Source of the DNA: Xiphias gladius
Taxonomy: Eukaryota; Chordata; Actinopteri; Istiophoriformes; Xiphiidae
Assembly: GCF_016859285.1 (NCBI RefSeq)
Contig: NC_053422.1
Location: 16,661,001-16,725,000 of the forward strand
Direction: 5' to 3'
DNA length: 64,000 nt
Shown here: in pieces, positions 13,525 through 23,874 of the stretch
How positions within the stretch are numbered: the first letter of the stretch is position 1
Layout: each line of letters begins with the position of its first letter
Notes under the pieces: model-generated
Told to the model about the DNA's origin: nothing
Seen by the model: the letters and a program-made list of their open reading frames with translations, nothing else
The model's database searches: none
Position numbers and translations under genes: made by a program

Positions 13525-13986
13525 TCATTGGGATGATTTCACTTCCACTTTCTTTGGGCAGTTCAAGAAGTACTCTAAAAAACAAAAGATCAAAACTGCC
13601 CTGGCAGTGTTGGTTTAAGCATGCTGAAACATGTTGAAACGTGTTGCAGCTGCCATTCCGGTCACAGGACTTTGGCTGTTGCATACTTGAGATTTAGTTT
13701 CACATGTGTGATTTCAACAGAGAAGAGCAAAAGAATATTTTGCTGTCGATATTTCCTAAGATAACTTCACTACAGCATGCATAGGCCTGTGTTTGGAAGT
13801 AGAAGTGAGACTGTACATTTCATTTCCTGCCTTCAGAGTTCTCTACCTCAACTGCCACCCATCTAATGTTTCCTGTCAGAATTTGACAAAACCTCAACTG
13901 AGGTTTCTCAATGATTTATGCCAGGAGTTTATTTTGTGTTGAGCTCATAATTTCTTTGGAAACTTTACTCTGGATGAGAGAGCAGT

Positions 13987-15794
13987 ATGGAGCAAATTGT
14001 AATTCTTCTTGTGATGTTAGCAGGTGTAACTCATGGTAAGATCCTCATCATTAAAGAAACAAGATTAAACACTTTGCAAAACCGTTTACCGTTGTTGATC
14101 TACATATTCTTTTGAATGTATCTTTCCCACCTTTCTTTCCAGCTGCTGAAATGAAATGTAGTGACATCCAGAACACATCCATGTGCTCTGTTACTCCTGG
14201 AGGATCTGTGTATATCCAAGTGATGACCAATGCTAGCGGCTATCAGGTGTGGTGTAAGAAACAGCTTCCCAATGGACTCATGAATGTGTTCAGTCTGAGG
14301 AAAGATCAGGTGATGATATACAAAGAATTCAGAAACAGAACAGAGTTTTTCATCAACAACGGGACATTCAAGATCAGCAACGTGGAGAGGAATGATTCAG
14401 GTCGATACATCGTAGAAATCTTTTACCCAAATGGAGTCTTTGTGGGAAAAGTTAATGTTCAACTGGATGTTCAAGGCAAGTATTAAAACATTCTATCATC
14501 ATGTGGGAGTGAAAATACAAAGACGTCTTCTGTTAATAGCAATATATACGACTCAAAGTCTACATAACAATTCTGAAAATATAACTGTGCTTTCCATTTA
14601 GTCACTGGTTATTTTTACATGATCTTTACTTTGCACTGATGAAAGGTGTCGTGAAGACAAAGTGCTCGATGCAGTACAGTCACAGGAACTGGCTGTGGTT
14701 TAACTGGAGCTTTCGGTATTTGTCATCTTGTGTGTGTCTTTTTTTCACTATGAATTTTGGTCTTGACAATATTTTATTAACCATCCCTATTGTAGAGAAT
14801 TGGGAAATGTCAATCATGGCAAGGACTGTGAACTTGCTATACTTTCATATATTTGTAGAGTTTGCTTTGGCTAAATGTTGGGTTTTGCTGTGTAGCCGAC
14901 AAGTGAAATTTGTTAGTTGGAAATTTGGCTCCAGCTGTTTGTAAGCATGCTTTACAGTGACTGGCTTTTCCTCAGCTGTGTAGCTAGTAATGTCCAATCA
15001 TATTCATGCTGGTGTATTGTGCGGACATGATTATCTGATACTTATCCGTGTTACTCTGTCGCTTACGCTTGCGCCAGCGCTGTTTTTCTGCTGCAGCTCC
15101 CTCCACCACCTCAACCTCCTCGATATTTTGCATTGTTGATTTACCTAAGATTTAATTTCAATAATGTTTATTAAGGGGGGAAGAGGCTTTTCTGTCAAAT
15201 CTAACAGTATAACCTTTTGCTATAAATGGTCAATTTCTTGGTGTAACAGTCTCAATTTGGCTCAAGATTATAGTTAAAGTGGATCTGCCTTTATGCAGTT
15301 CGCTACAACAGCTAAAGGGATTTCAAGAAGGACTGCTTTCTTTCCGATCACACATACTTCTCATAGTCTGCATAAATATCTGCAACTGAGGTGGTGAACA
15401 AAATATGGTTTATATAAATAACACACAGGTTGACAAATACAGAATTGTACCTCTAAGTCATATACAGGTAGTAAATATGTGCTATATAAATACCATTGTG
15501 GTCTCTTCTCTCTAGAACACGCTACTCCCATTCTGATCCTAGTCTCTGCTGGAGTGGGTGCTGTACTGCTACTCCTACTGGTTTCTATCTTTTCTTACTG
15601 TGTGTGCAAGTGTCATAAGAAGTCAGGTAAGATTTAACAGGCTTCCTTGAGATAAAAAAAAAACGTCAATTAATAATTTCAGCATATCAGTCAATTCCAT
15701 AATGTTTCGGTGAAAATGTCAAAGCCTTTTGTTCTGCTTTAAGTGCCAAACCCTTTTGTTTTATTCTCTCTTTTCTGCAGGCTCACATAGATAA
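13987..15794 (+). CDS. Receptor 1: single-V-domain CD2/SLAM-like membrane protein
   Basis: Four exons (13987-14035, 14143-14475, 15516-15626, 15781-15794) give 168 residues. All introns are phase 1, as is usual for Ig receptors. Exon 1 (49 nt) encodes a signal peptide, MEQIVILLVMLAGVTH. Exon 2 encodes one Ig V-like domain (about 17-127). Its NGTFKISNVERNDSGRYIVE stretch has the DSGxY turn but no F-strand cysteine after the tyrosine, a feature of CD2-family first domains. Exon 3 encodes a transmembrane helix (about 132-155) without charged residues, then a short basic tail ending KKSGSHR with no tyrosine motif. Intron 2 uses a GC donor (CAAG|GCAAGT). The 49-nt signal exon and domain pattern match receptors A and B downstream, so this is a diverged member of the same cluster. 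It probably acts in cell-cell recognition on leukocytes; the ligand is unknown. Confidence 0.75.
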
Positions 15795-16077
15795 CTGAGA
15801 ATAAATATCTTCATCATGGGTTTGGACTTGAATTCACCCATGGACCATTACCATTAGTGGACACTGATCTAAAGTCTCCAAGAACCAACAGCAAACAGAA
15901 CTTTTAGCATTAACTTGGGAGCTGGAAAACACTGTTTTGTTTTCTTTGTGTATGTTGCATTTGAATAGAAAACACTCATGTAGCATTGGTGAAATGTTAT
16001 GTACTTCATGTTGATCTAATCTTAGTACAGTAGCTCAGGCAACAGCTGCAGCTGCGTAACAGTATTTGTGAGGTCCG

Positions 16078-16087
16078 AATAAATAAA
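16078..16087 (+). terminator. Polyadenylation signals of receptor 1
   Basis: Two overlapping AATAAA hexamers lie about 285 bases after the stop codon, a plausible 3' UTR length. Confidence 0.65.
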
Positions 16088-16269
16088 GTCTTACTTGGAT
16101 ATAGTGCAAAAGTCAGTGATACTGCATATTTGTCTGAAAACATACTGTATATAACAGCATGCCTGTGACTGCAGCAGATGACATATTGTACGAGTTAATT
16201 TTTTTCTGTGGCTTTTCAATCTCCTCTTCCCTATTTCAAATGTACCATTATGAAAACACCCTGCTTGGT

Positions 16270-16460
16270 AAGAGTTTTCACAATTTCTTACCCAATGCAG
16301 ATCACTAACAGAAAAAATTTCAGACTGTTCAGTGTAGGTGTGCATGTTTGCTTTTGGGCGAGGCAGAGGAGTTTGTCTGAAAGCTGCCTACTGGGTCAAC
16401 AGAGGCTGGACAGTGGAGACACATGGATGCTGTGTTTGGACTGAATCTGATGCTGCTTAA
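16270..16460 (+). pseudogene. Relic promoter and exon 1 of a third A/B-type receptor
   Basis: This segment aligns by eye with the region upstream of receptors A and B. Shared blocks are a ttttcaca word, gatcactaacag, cttttggg (shared with B), ttgtctgaaagctgc and actgggtca, followed by an ATG at 16423. The ATG opens a frame resembling the A/B signal peptide (MDAVFGLNLMLL against MEALVGLFLMLL). The match stops at gatgctgctt, before the exon-1 donor, where A/T-rich filler and the first 183-bp repeat begin. No Ig exons follow. It is a truncated, dead copy. Confidence 0.7.
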
Positions 16461-16476
16461 ACTTTATTTTTTTAAA

Positions 16477-16659
16477 TTTGACACAATTTGTGGGATTAAG
16501 TGTAACCAGTGGGTACATCTTCAGTGATGTGTTATGGAGCTCAAACACTGACCCATTCCAGGACCAAAGCCATACAAGAATTGTGACACATAAATTAATA
16601 AATATAATTACGTTTATCAACTCTGAACTGCAACTAACTGCCATAGATGTATGACTCTG
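16477..16659 (+). repeat. 183-bp direct repeat, left copy
   Basis: It starts tttgacacaatttgtgggat and ends gatgtatgactctg. A copy that appears identical, of the same length and orientation, sits at 17163-17345. The two flank a Tc1-type transposon fragment. The repeat is too long for a target-site duplication. Confidence 0.95.
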
Positions 16660-17162
16660 GATTGTGTCAAGGTAAAGATCTGGGGAAGGCTATAAAAAAT
16701 TTCTGCTGGATTGAAGGTTCCCAAGAGCACAGTGGCCTCCATAATTCTTCAAAGCTTGGAAGAACCAGGACTCTTCCTAGGGCTGGCCGCCTGGCCAAAC
16801 TGAGCAACTGGGGGAGAAGGGCCTTGGTAAGAGAGGTGGTCAAGAATCTGATGGTCACTCTGGCTGAGCTCCAGATATCCTATGTGGATATTGGAGAAAC
16901 TTCCAGAAAGACAACCATCATGGCAGCGCTCCGTGTGGTGGCATGGTGGTGGCAGCATCATGATGTGGGGGTGTTCTTCATCAGCAGGGACAGTGAAACT
17001 GCTCAGGGTTTAGGTAAAACCTGAACAGAGCTAAGTACACAGATATCCTTAATGAAAACTTGGTCCAGAACCATCATGACCTCAGACTGGGCCACAGATT
17101 CACATTCCAACAGGACAAAGACCCTAATTAAACAGCCAAGACCATGCTGAACTGGCTTGGTC
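16660..17162 (+). mobile_element. Internally deleted Tc1/mariner-type transposase fragment
   Basis: The DNA translates in plus frames to recognisable Tc1-type transposase pieces: DLGKAIKNF, then RTRTLPRAGRLAKLSN and GRRALVREVVKNLMVTLAEL from the N-terminal helix-turn-helix region. It then jumps to WWWQHHDVGVF, from the middle of the catalytic domain, and to later material ending ctgaactggcttgg. A central block is deleted and neither terminal inverted repeat is present, so the element is dead. It lies exactly between the two 183-bp direct repeats. Confidence 0.85.
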
Positions 17163-17345
17163 TTTGACACAATTTGTGGGATTAAGTGTAACCAGTGGGT
17201 ACATCTTCAGTGATGTGTTATGGAGCTCAAACACTGACCCATTCCAGGACCAAAGCCATACAAGAATTGTGACACATAAATTAATAAATATAATTACGTT
17301 TATCAACTCTGAACTGCAACTAACTGCCATAGATGTATGACTCTG
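17163..17345 (+). repeat. 183-bp direct repeat, right copy
   Basis: Matches 16477-16659 over its whole length with no difference that I could find. The identity implies a very recent event, or an assembly artefact. Confidence 0.95.
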
Positions 17346-18689
17346 AAATAAATTGAAAGCTAATAATCACAGACTGTACCTTTAATACCTGCTAAGCTTT
17401 GTTTTGGCTTTAAAGAAAAAATCCAAACTCATCCACAATATTAGCAGGGCTAAAGTTTCCCTCTACTGGTTTATAGAGGTTTCAGTGAGACCTCACAGAA
17501 CGAGTTATACATTTTCATGCTAAAGATTAAGTCCAGGGAAAAACCGAACCAATATCGTGTCCAAAAATGTATGATTATTATTTGTAGGAGAAATGTGTTT
17601 AATCGCAGGACCATTACTGCTTCTAGAAGTTTAGCTGAAACACTCGGTCTCTGTTGATTATGGGTGTAAAATATGCACGTTTATTGTAGCAAGTCTTGGC
17701 ATTTGCCTTTATCCATCAGTTGCCAGTGAAGAGCGATGGAATCAATAAAGACAGGACACAGAGAGAGCGGATGATATGAGACAGTTAAATGTTGACCTTC
17801 AAACTGGACTGTCTGGACACATTCACATGTCTCACAAGGACTTTTTGAAGCATAGTGTGAGCGTTGCTTTTCAGCACCTAGCACAAGTGCTTCTGTTATT
17901 CCGTAAATGACGACCTAAGCCTATGATCAGAATGACACAATAGTCAATAACACCAACATCACATAAACCGACATCATCAAAAATCTTTGAAAGTGAACTG
18001 TGGACTCAGGATTTACACTGCAATCAGCATGATACATTTCCAATTCAGCTGGTTTCTGTGTTGGAAACAGTTATCCAGAGACTTTGTTGTGCTAAACTGT
18101 CCTTATGCCCTTTTCCCCCATAAGTACAAATAAGCAGTTTACATGTAGCACCATCATCCTATTAAAAGATCTATCTACCTGTCAATCACTTTGGCTCGTT
18201 GACATGTCAACATGTTGTTTTGTTGTTTTTTTATAGGTTTTTTGTAATAAGTTGACATCCTTCTCTCAATATAATGTAGTCCAGTACAACAGTTCCAGTA
18301 ACTATCACCTCAGTAATAAATATATCATTTAAATTGAAACTGACCATTATGAATGTCATAAACGTAGATATTGTGGCAGGTCTATTCTATTGGATAGTTT
18401 TATGTTGTACAGTTGTATCTTAGAAAGTGGCCTCTAATTGTATAGTAGTTAGTATAGTATCAGTGTTATGTTTGTCACAGGTATAAAAATTTGTCTGTGA
18501 TGGTAATGTATGAATAAATAAAAAACAAACAAAAAAAAACAGAAAAATAGAGGAACAATAATTAGAGAAATTAAAGAACTGAGGGAGTAAAGAAATTATC
18601 TACAGGAAGAAGATTACGTGGGTTTTTTCTTGGGCTAAAATTATTTTGTAAGCAATGAGACCATTGAATTAAGTTCCCTTTTCACCTCC
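17346..18689. other. Intergenic region before receptor A
   Basis: AT-rich DNA without a supported gene. The phrase tttccctctactgg at about 17456 recurs at about 21952 and probably belongs to a dispersed repeat. Confidence 0.5.
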
Positions 18690-18821
18690 ACACATACAGT
18701 TTTCACAGCTATTGTTCTGAGGCTGATCACTAACAGGAGCCCTTTCAAACTAGTGTCAGCTCCTTTAAATAGAGTTGTCTGAAAGCTGCAGACTGGGTCA
18801 GAGGCTGAAGACTGAGGAGAC
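18690..18821 (+). promoter_or_regulatory. Conserved proximal promoter block of receptor A
   Basis: Words shared with the upstream regions of receptor B (23725-23874) and of the relic (16270-16422) occur in the same order: ttttcaca, gatcactaacag, ttgtctgaaagctgc, actgggtca. A TATA-like tttaaata lies at about 18765. Outside these words the three copies have diverged, so the words are candidate regulatory or 5' UTR elements. Confidence 0.45.
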
Positions 18822-20506
18822 ATGGAAGCTTTGGTCGGACTGTTCCTGATGCTGCTCGGAGTCTCTCATGGTGACCTGTTCAATGTTTTTCATGCAGCAC
18901 TTTGTAATATTGTAATATTTGATTTAATATATCAACAACATGCTTTGTGATGTTGCATTTCTATTGAGCAATGGGATCACGTATAGTCATTTTTATCAAT
19001 AAAATCAGCTGTGATGATCAGTTGAACGCTACAGTAATTTCACTTTCACATGAACATGCACTTACAGTGAATACAGAAATTATGAAAGATGAATCGATTA
19101 AATCATCACACCTGCTTTAAACTATGACAGTGAGCCAGCCTGCGCGACACCAGGAGGCTGAAACTGAAGTAGCTAAATGGAATTCAACCATCATTAATTT
19201 CATTATTTATGCCAGTGCTTTTCCTACTGTGATATGTCTAAATGTTCTCTGTTAAAAGGGCTTTGTTTTCAGGGAAAATAGCACTGTAATGCTCAGTTGC
19301 ACAACAATGAACGCCTCTGTTTTAGGTGAATATTTACATATGTCTAAAACATAGTCATGGTCATTGTGGCAACCTTTTTTTCAAACATTTCCAGGTATGG
19401 AAACCTACTGTGATGGCAGACAGAATGGAACTCAGTGTTATGGAGCTTTGGGAGGGACTGTGGTCCTCCGGCTCATGGACAGTGCCCAAGAAATATTTAG
19501 ATACACGAGGAATCAAAACGTAATATTAAATTGGAGAGATAATAAGTTCAAGTCGAATCTGATATCAAACAGATCCTTCTTTACTCCCAGCAATGGAACA
19601 CTTAGGATCAATAACCTGAGCAGGAATGACGGTGGTGAATATACCCTCCAAATATTTGATTCAGTGGGAAAAAGTTTAGATCGGCAGACTCTACAGTTGT
19701 CCATTCAAGGTAAATAACTTTTTTTCTGCCTGCCGTGGAATTTAGTAACATGGATAGACCACATCCATCTCATATGCTATTGATAAACACATCTCATATG
19801 TTACATAGATCTATATTCTGTGCGAGCCCTGTTCTGTATTAGAAACTGTGAAGAATGACCAAGATTTAGTTACAATATCAATGTTACAACAATTTCCCTC
19901 AGCTCCTGTGTCCTCTGTCCTGCTGGTCTCTGAGTGTCTGTCCCAGGGAGAGATGAAGGTGTCCTGCTCCTCTGAGGGAGGAGACAGTCCTCAGTACAGC
20001 TGGACTCTGGATGGACGCACACTGACAGACGCTGAGCTCCTCTCTGGAAATCATGAGACTAACAACATCACTCTGAAACAAGACGTCTCAGGGCGCCTGG
20101 TCTGCTCAGTCAGGAACTCCGTCAGTAGTGTCTCCGAAGTAGAAAGCATATCTAGCTGTGGTGAGTGAGAACATGAGTTGAAAACAGCTCGATGGTGTTG
20201 ACACTGATGTTTCTGATCACTCTGGACATCCGCTTTGGTTGATCTGTTTGTTTTCCCCACAGGCTTCATCTTCATCAACTGCACCTTATCCAATGGGACA
20301 CACATATCAAAGTGGGTGTTAGCAGCCAGTAACACACTGTGTATTGAGCCGACAACAGCCCCTACCACGATCACAAATCCTACTAAAAGTAAGGAGACTG
20401 GCATCACAGTGTCAGTTAAACCCTCCACTAAAATCGCGACCTCCAGTCAAACTGTGACTTCCTCCGGCAGAGGTGACTCATGGTACATTGGTAAGTGAAA
20501 ACTAAC
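18771..20506 (+). repeat. Tandem duplication block, copy A
   Basis: Near-identical to 23824-25595, including introns. The homology begins at agagttgtctgaaagctgca and ends 16 bases into the intron after exon 4, at gtaagtgaaaactaac, where the two copies become unrelated. The offset grows from 5053 to 5089 bases because of small indels in intron 1. Confidence 0.95.
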
Positions 20507-20742
20507 TCGCTTGTCAGAGCCCTAAACTGACATGTGATTTTTGTCTCTCTGTTGAAACAGATCCCTCCCTGCTCATATGTGGTTTGCAAGCAGCTGTGGC
20601 AGTTCTTTCTATAACTGGGATAGCCGTCTATTTTGCTTGGAAGAAAAAGAAGTACAAGAAAGCTGCCGTCCCACGAACGATGGCGTATCCAGAGAACTCT
20701 GTGTTGATGGTTGAAATGAGAAGTTCTGCACCTGAACTTTAA
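18822..20742 (+). CDS. Receptor A: two-Ig-domain CD2/SLAM-like receptor, short tail
   Basis: Five exons (18822-18870, 19395-19709, 19903-20160, 20263-20490, 20561-20742) encode 343 residues, all introns phase 1. Exon 1 is a signal peptide (MEALVGLFLMLLGVSH). Exon 2 is a V-like D1 (17-121) with the NGTLRINNLSRNDGGEYTL stretch and no F-strand cysteine after the tyrosine, as in CD2-family D1. Exon 3 is a C2-type D2 (122-207) with cysteines in KVSCSS and RLVCSV. Exon 4 is a Thr/Ser-rich stalk (208-283) with N-glycosylation sites near its start. Exon 5 carries the transmembrane helix (about 287-311, no charged residue), a KKKKYKK stop-transfer and a tail of about 30 residues without ITIM, ITAM or ITSM. 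It forms a pair with receptor B. Without a charged transmembrane residue, coupling to an ITAM adaptor is not evident; a decoy or adhesion role is possible. The ligand is unknown. Confidence 0.85.
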
Positions 20743-20920
20743 CTTTCTGAAACCAACATTTTAGTGGCGTCTCTCTTTCTGTGACGGCTCAAGTGTCTTT
20801 TATGGGTGTGACAATGTTGTTTGGAGTGAAAATTCTCTCCTGTTTTTATTCGTTACAAAACTACTTCTGCCTACTGTGTTGACGGCTCGTCAGCTCACTA
20901 TGAATACTTTTCCTTTTTAG

Positions 20921-20979
20921 GTGCATCACTACCTTTGGAGAGTGATAAAACACCCGGAGTCCCACAGCTCCAGCTGTGA
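20921..20979 (+). other. Possible alternative last exon of receptor A
   Basis: A good acceptor (tacttttcctttttag) is followed by a phase-1-compatible frame of about 19 codons ending LQLQL-type residues and TGA. The exon 5 frame already ends at 20742, so this would be used only by an alternative splice from exon 4 or from inside exon 5. No direct support. Confidence 0.2.
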
Positions 20980-21160
20980 TCGCAGAACGGTTAATGCATT
21001 TGTCGTAAATGTATAGTTGATCTATTATAAAATACCCTTTTCTTTCATGACCACTGACTTAGATCACAGAACACAGACAAGTTTAATGGTAAGTCTGTGT
21101 ATGTTGTCAGCTTTCCGGTTTAAAAATCTGTTTATCCTAAAGCAAAATGTTTTCGATGTA

Positions 21161-21166
21161 AATAAA
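21161..21166 (+). terminator. Candidate polyadenylation signal of receptor A
   Basis: AATAAA about 420 bases after the stop codon; another lies at 21591-21596. Confidence 0.45.
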
Positions 21167-21779
21167 ACTTATGGCATCATATTAGCAGTGCAACTCATTT
21201 TGATGCCCATATCATCACTGTACAGTGAAAACAATGTTTATCCAAATTTGGTGATTTTGAATTTTTCAATTAAACTGAAAGATGAAATATTTTATGGGTT
21301 GGGAACAGGATTCTTTCACTTCTTCATGTGAATCAACCATTTTACAACACACTGGATTATCCAAAAAATGAATTGTCACAAAACACAAATGGGGAAAGTT
21401 TTCTTGGAAGAGAAAAGTTGATGTTTTGGAAATACATGGTTTTCACTTTTTTAATTTGTACTTCAAGTAGTAGCTATGTATATTTTAAAAAATGGGGACT
21501 TTTAATCCATGTTTTTTTTTTAACAATGTGTATCGAAGCCCAAACTGTATTTTTACACCATTATAATTTACAGGTATATCCACACGTATGAATAAAGTGT
21601 TTATCTCAGAGAAGATTGAGTCCTGTAAATGATAGTCTTGTGTTTTTTCGCATGTGATTACAATCACACGTGTACAGCACATCTGTTTTGCTTCCCAGTT
21701 TACCAAACAGTGATGACATAAAACCTTTCAGAGCATTAAAAAGCCAGGGCTTTAATGTAGGTGCTCCCTTGCGTTGTCG

Positions 21780-22640
21780 TGTATTCAAAAGCCTGTCAGT
21801 CGGTCAGTGCTGTGTGATGCGCCGTCAGTCGGTTCAGGTAAGCTCCCCTTCTCCGGACAATTTTTTTTCGTGACGGACTGCGCCTTTAATGGCTGCTGCG
21901 AGCTGAGCAGAGCTCCCGGGACTCCTGCTCGGTTTCAGCAGGTGCGAGGTTTCCCTCTACTGGCTTTACAGAGGCGTCACCGTTGCTCGTAGATCGCTCT
22001 GCATCCAACAAAGCCCACTGCTGAGAACGCGCAAACATTTCGGGAAAAAAAACAGCGACACGTGGAAATAATATCTGCACGAGAAATACGTTGCACCATC
22101 TACAGCAGCTGTTACTGCCTCGAGAGGCTTCCCTGAGGCAGCCTGCCTCTCCAGACACCGCGTCTCCATATCTGCCTCATTATTGCTGCAAGTGCAGTGT
22201 CGGAAAAGACCTTTAAATATTTTAAGCCATTTGCCTTCGGCCAGTTTTTTGCCGATGGACGGGCGAGAGAGCGGAGGGTGAGAGGATCGATGCAACGGGC
22301 ACGTTTCCGACCAGGAACAGTCCGGAGAAACGGGACGAGTTTCCCGGGTACATGTCTGAACACCCTGGGGGCGTGTCTCCACCGCAGCTGAGGAACTGAA
22401 ATAACCAGGCGGTGGCGAATCATCTACTTCCTTTGCCGCGCAGCGAAGGGCAGCGCAACCATAGCTGGGGCCGAACATTTCAGAAAGCAACATCGTCAAG
22501 AAGCTTTCGGCGTGACCTTCGTCTCGACAGCTTGCAGACGTCCGGCTCAGATAATATAACACATTTCCAAACCAGCCGGCAGCCGCGAAGACCATTGACC
22601 GTCCAGGGACTTGCTAGTGCTAAACTGGCCTGTTACACAT
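21780..22640. promoter_or_regulatory. CpG-rich block between receptors A and B
   Basis: CpG dinucleotides are very dense here, roughly 60 in about 800 bases, in an otherwise AT-rich, CpG-poor neighbourhood. A strong plus-strand donor (GGTTCAG|GTAAGC, cut after 21837) sits at the left edge. A 209-codon open frame covers the block on the minus strand, but its composition (many Ser, Cys, Arg) and lack of any domain suggest it is a by-product of GC content. The block lies outside both duplicated receptor segments. It could be an orphan CpG-island promoter or a CpG-rich mobile element. Confidence 0.4.
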
Positions 22641-23724
22641 TTTAAGTACGAATAAGCAGCCCAGATGTTGAACGCTGGTCATCGCCAGGTCTCAGTTTTA
22701 ATCGCAGAATTTCGCTTCTCATACTTGGTCGGTTCATTTGAAAGAGTCGGCGTAGTGCTTCCTTTCTTTCTTTTAGCCGTTGGACATAATCCTCTGAAAG
22801 TCGAAACTGCAATCATCCGACTGTAGATTGGTTTTGACAAAGGAACAAAGAGTAGGAGAACTTTGGGCGGTCTTATGAAGATAGTATTGAAAGGACAGTA
22901 AACAACACAAAACAAAAAGTCAACAAATAAAGGCAAAAAAGGCATTAACTGTCCAGTAATCATGTCTGAGGCTGTACTATGCTGTTTTACCACTGTATCA
23001 AGGGGTTAAAGTTGTGTAAAATAATAATAATAATATTCCAATAATTCCTATTGCATTATTACTGCAGTGTTAAAATGTTCAAAATCACATTATACAAAGT
23101 CAAATTCATGTTCACATTTATTCAATTTGCTTAACTTTGTGTTAGTGGATCATATGTGTTTTCAAGTATTTAACCATTTATACGTCAGTGGTGTCTATGT
23201 TTATCTAAAAATGTCCTTAAGTGGCTTTGAAGGTGAACTGAACATTATTCTCCATTATGTAAATCCCATACCAAAAATTCTAGCTTTCTTTTACATAATT
23301 TGTACACGTTTTTCTGTACTTTAAAACCTTTTTTTTTCTTTTGAATATCTGAATACTTCATTGTTTGAACCAGAATTTAAAATACAGTTTTGTGTCTAAA
23401 TATTTTCTATGTGCTCATCATGCTGTTGTAACAATGACCTGCTAGTGGGTTTGGGGCAGTTTGAGAGGTTGAGACAGCATGTCGCGCTGTGCATTTTGAT
23501 GGAATTGATATTGTTATTATATGGACATATAACAATCTGTAATTCTTAATTTGTTGGAACATGGCCATCTTGCTGTCTTAAATCGTCTTTCAGGATTTAA
23601 GACACCATCCATCACACACACCAAAGCCCACTTTTTGTAAGCTAAAGGGGAAGTGAAACTAGTATGACTTCCTGTTTTCCTCTCTGCCGTCAAAAAGATG
23701 AATACAAGAACGCTCCACTTGATC
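22641..23724. other. Spacer before receptor B
   Basis: AT-rich DNA with no supported gene or strong repeat. It is not shared with the region upstream of receptor A. Confidence 0.45.
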
Positions 23725-23874
23725 AACATTTTCACAGATTCTCCTCTGAGGCAGATCACTGACAGGACACACTCCAGGCGGTTCAGAGCCAGAAACACAT
23801 GTCTGCTTTTGGGTGAAATAGAGAGAGTTGTCTGAAAGCTGCAGACTGGGTCAGCGGCTGAAGACTGAGGAGAC
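23725..23874 (+). promoter_or_regulatory. Conserved proximal promoter block of receptor B
   Basis: Contains ttttcaca, gatcactgacag, cttttggg, ttgtctgaaagctgc and actgggtca in the same order as upstream of receptor A and the 16.3-kb relic. Its cttttggg word is shared with the relic but not with A. Confidence 0.45.

Larger units (their letters stand above)
8303..13986. other. Intergenic region between arsi and receptor 1
   Basis: No gene is seen in these 5.7 kb. Contents include a repeat-like block around 9950-10040 that resembles 45205-45290, a GAAA-rich tract at 11998-12035 followed by a GC-richer segment to about 12300 without a convincing frame, and a GT microsatellite at 13459-13524. The last 100 bases should include the receptor 1 promoter, but no TATA box is obvious. 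Confidence 0.5.

Noticed and set aside
13224..13684. Frames of 137 (+) and 90 (-) codons spanning the GT microsatellite
   Set aside because: Their length comes from the stop-free dinucleotide repeat.
16647..17024. 125-codon open frame as a gene
   Set aside because: It is an internally deleted Tc1-type transposase fragment without ends, not a host gene.
21966..22595. A 209-codon minus-strand open frame between receptors A and B
   Set aside because: It lies in the CpG-dense block, where stops are rare by composition. It has no domain, signal sequence or splice support and is rich in Ser, Cys and Arg.
22641..23724. A fourth receptor copy in the spacer before B
   Set aside because: No signal-exon, DSGxY-type or C2 motifs were found on either strand apart from the promoter block counted with receptor B.
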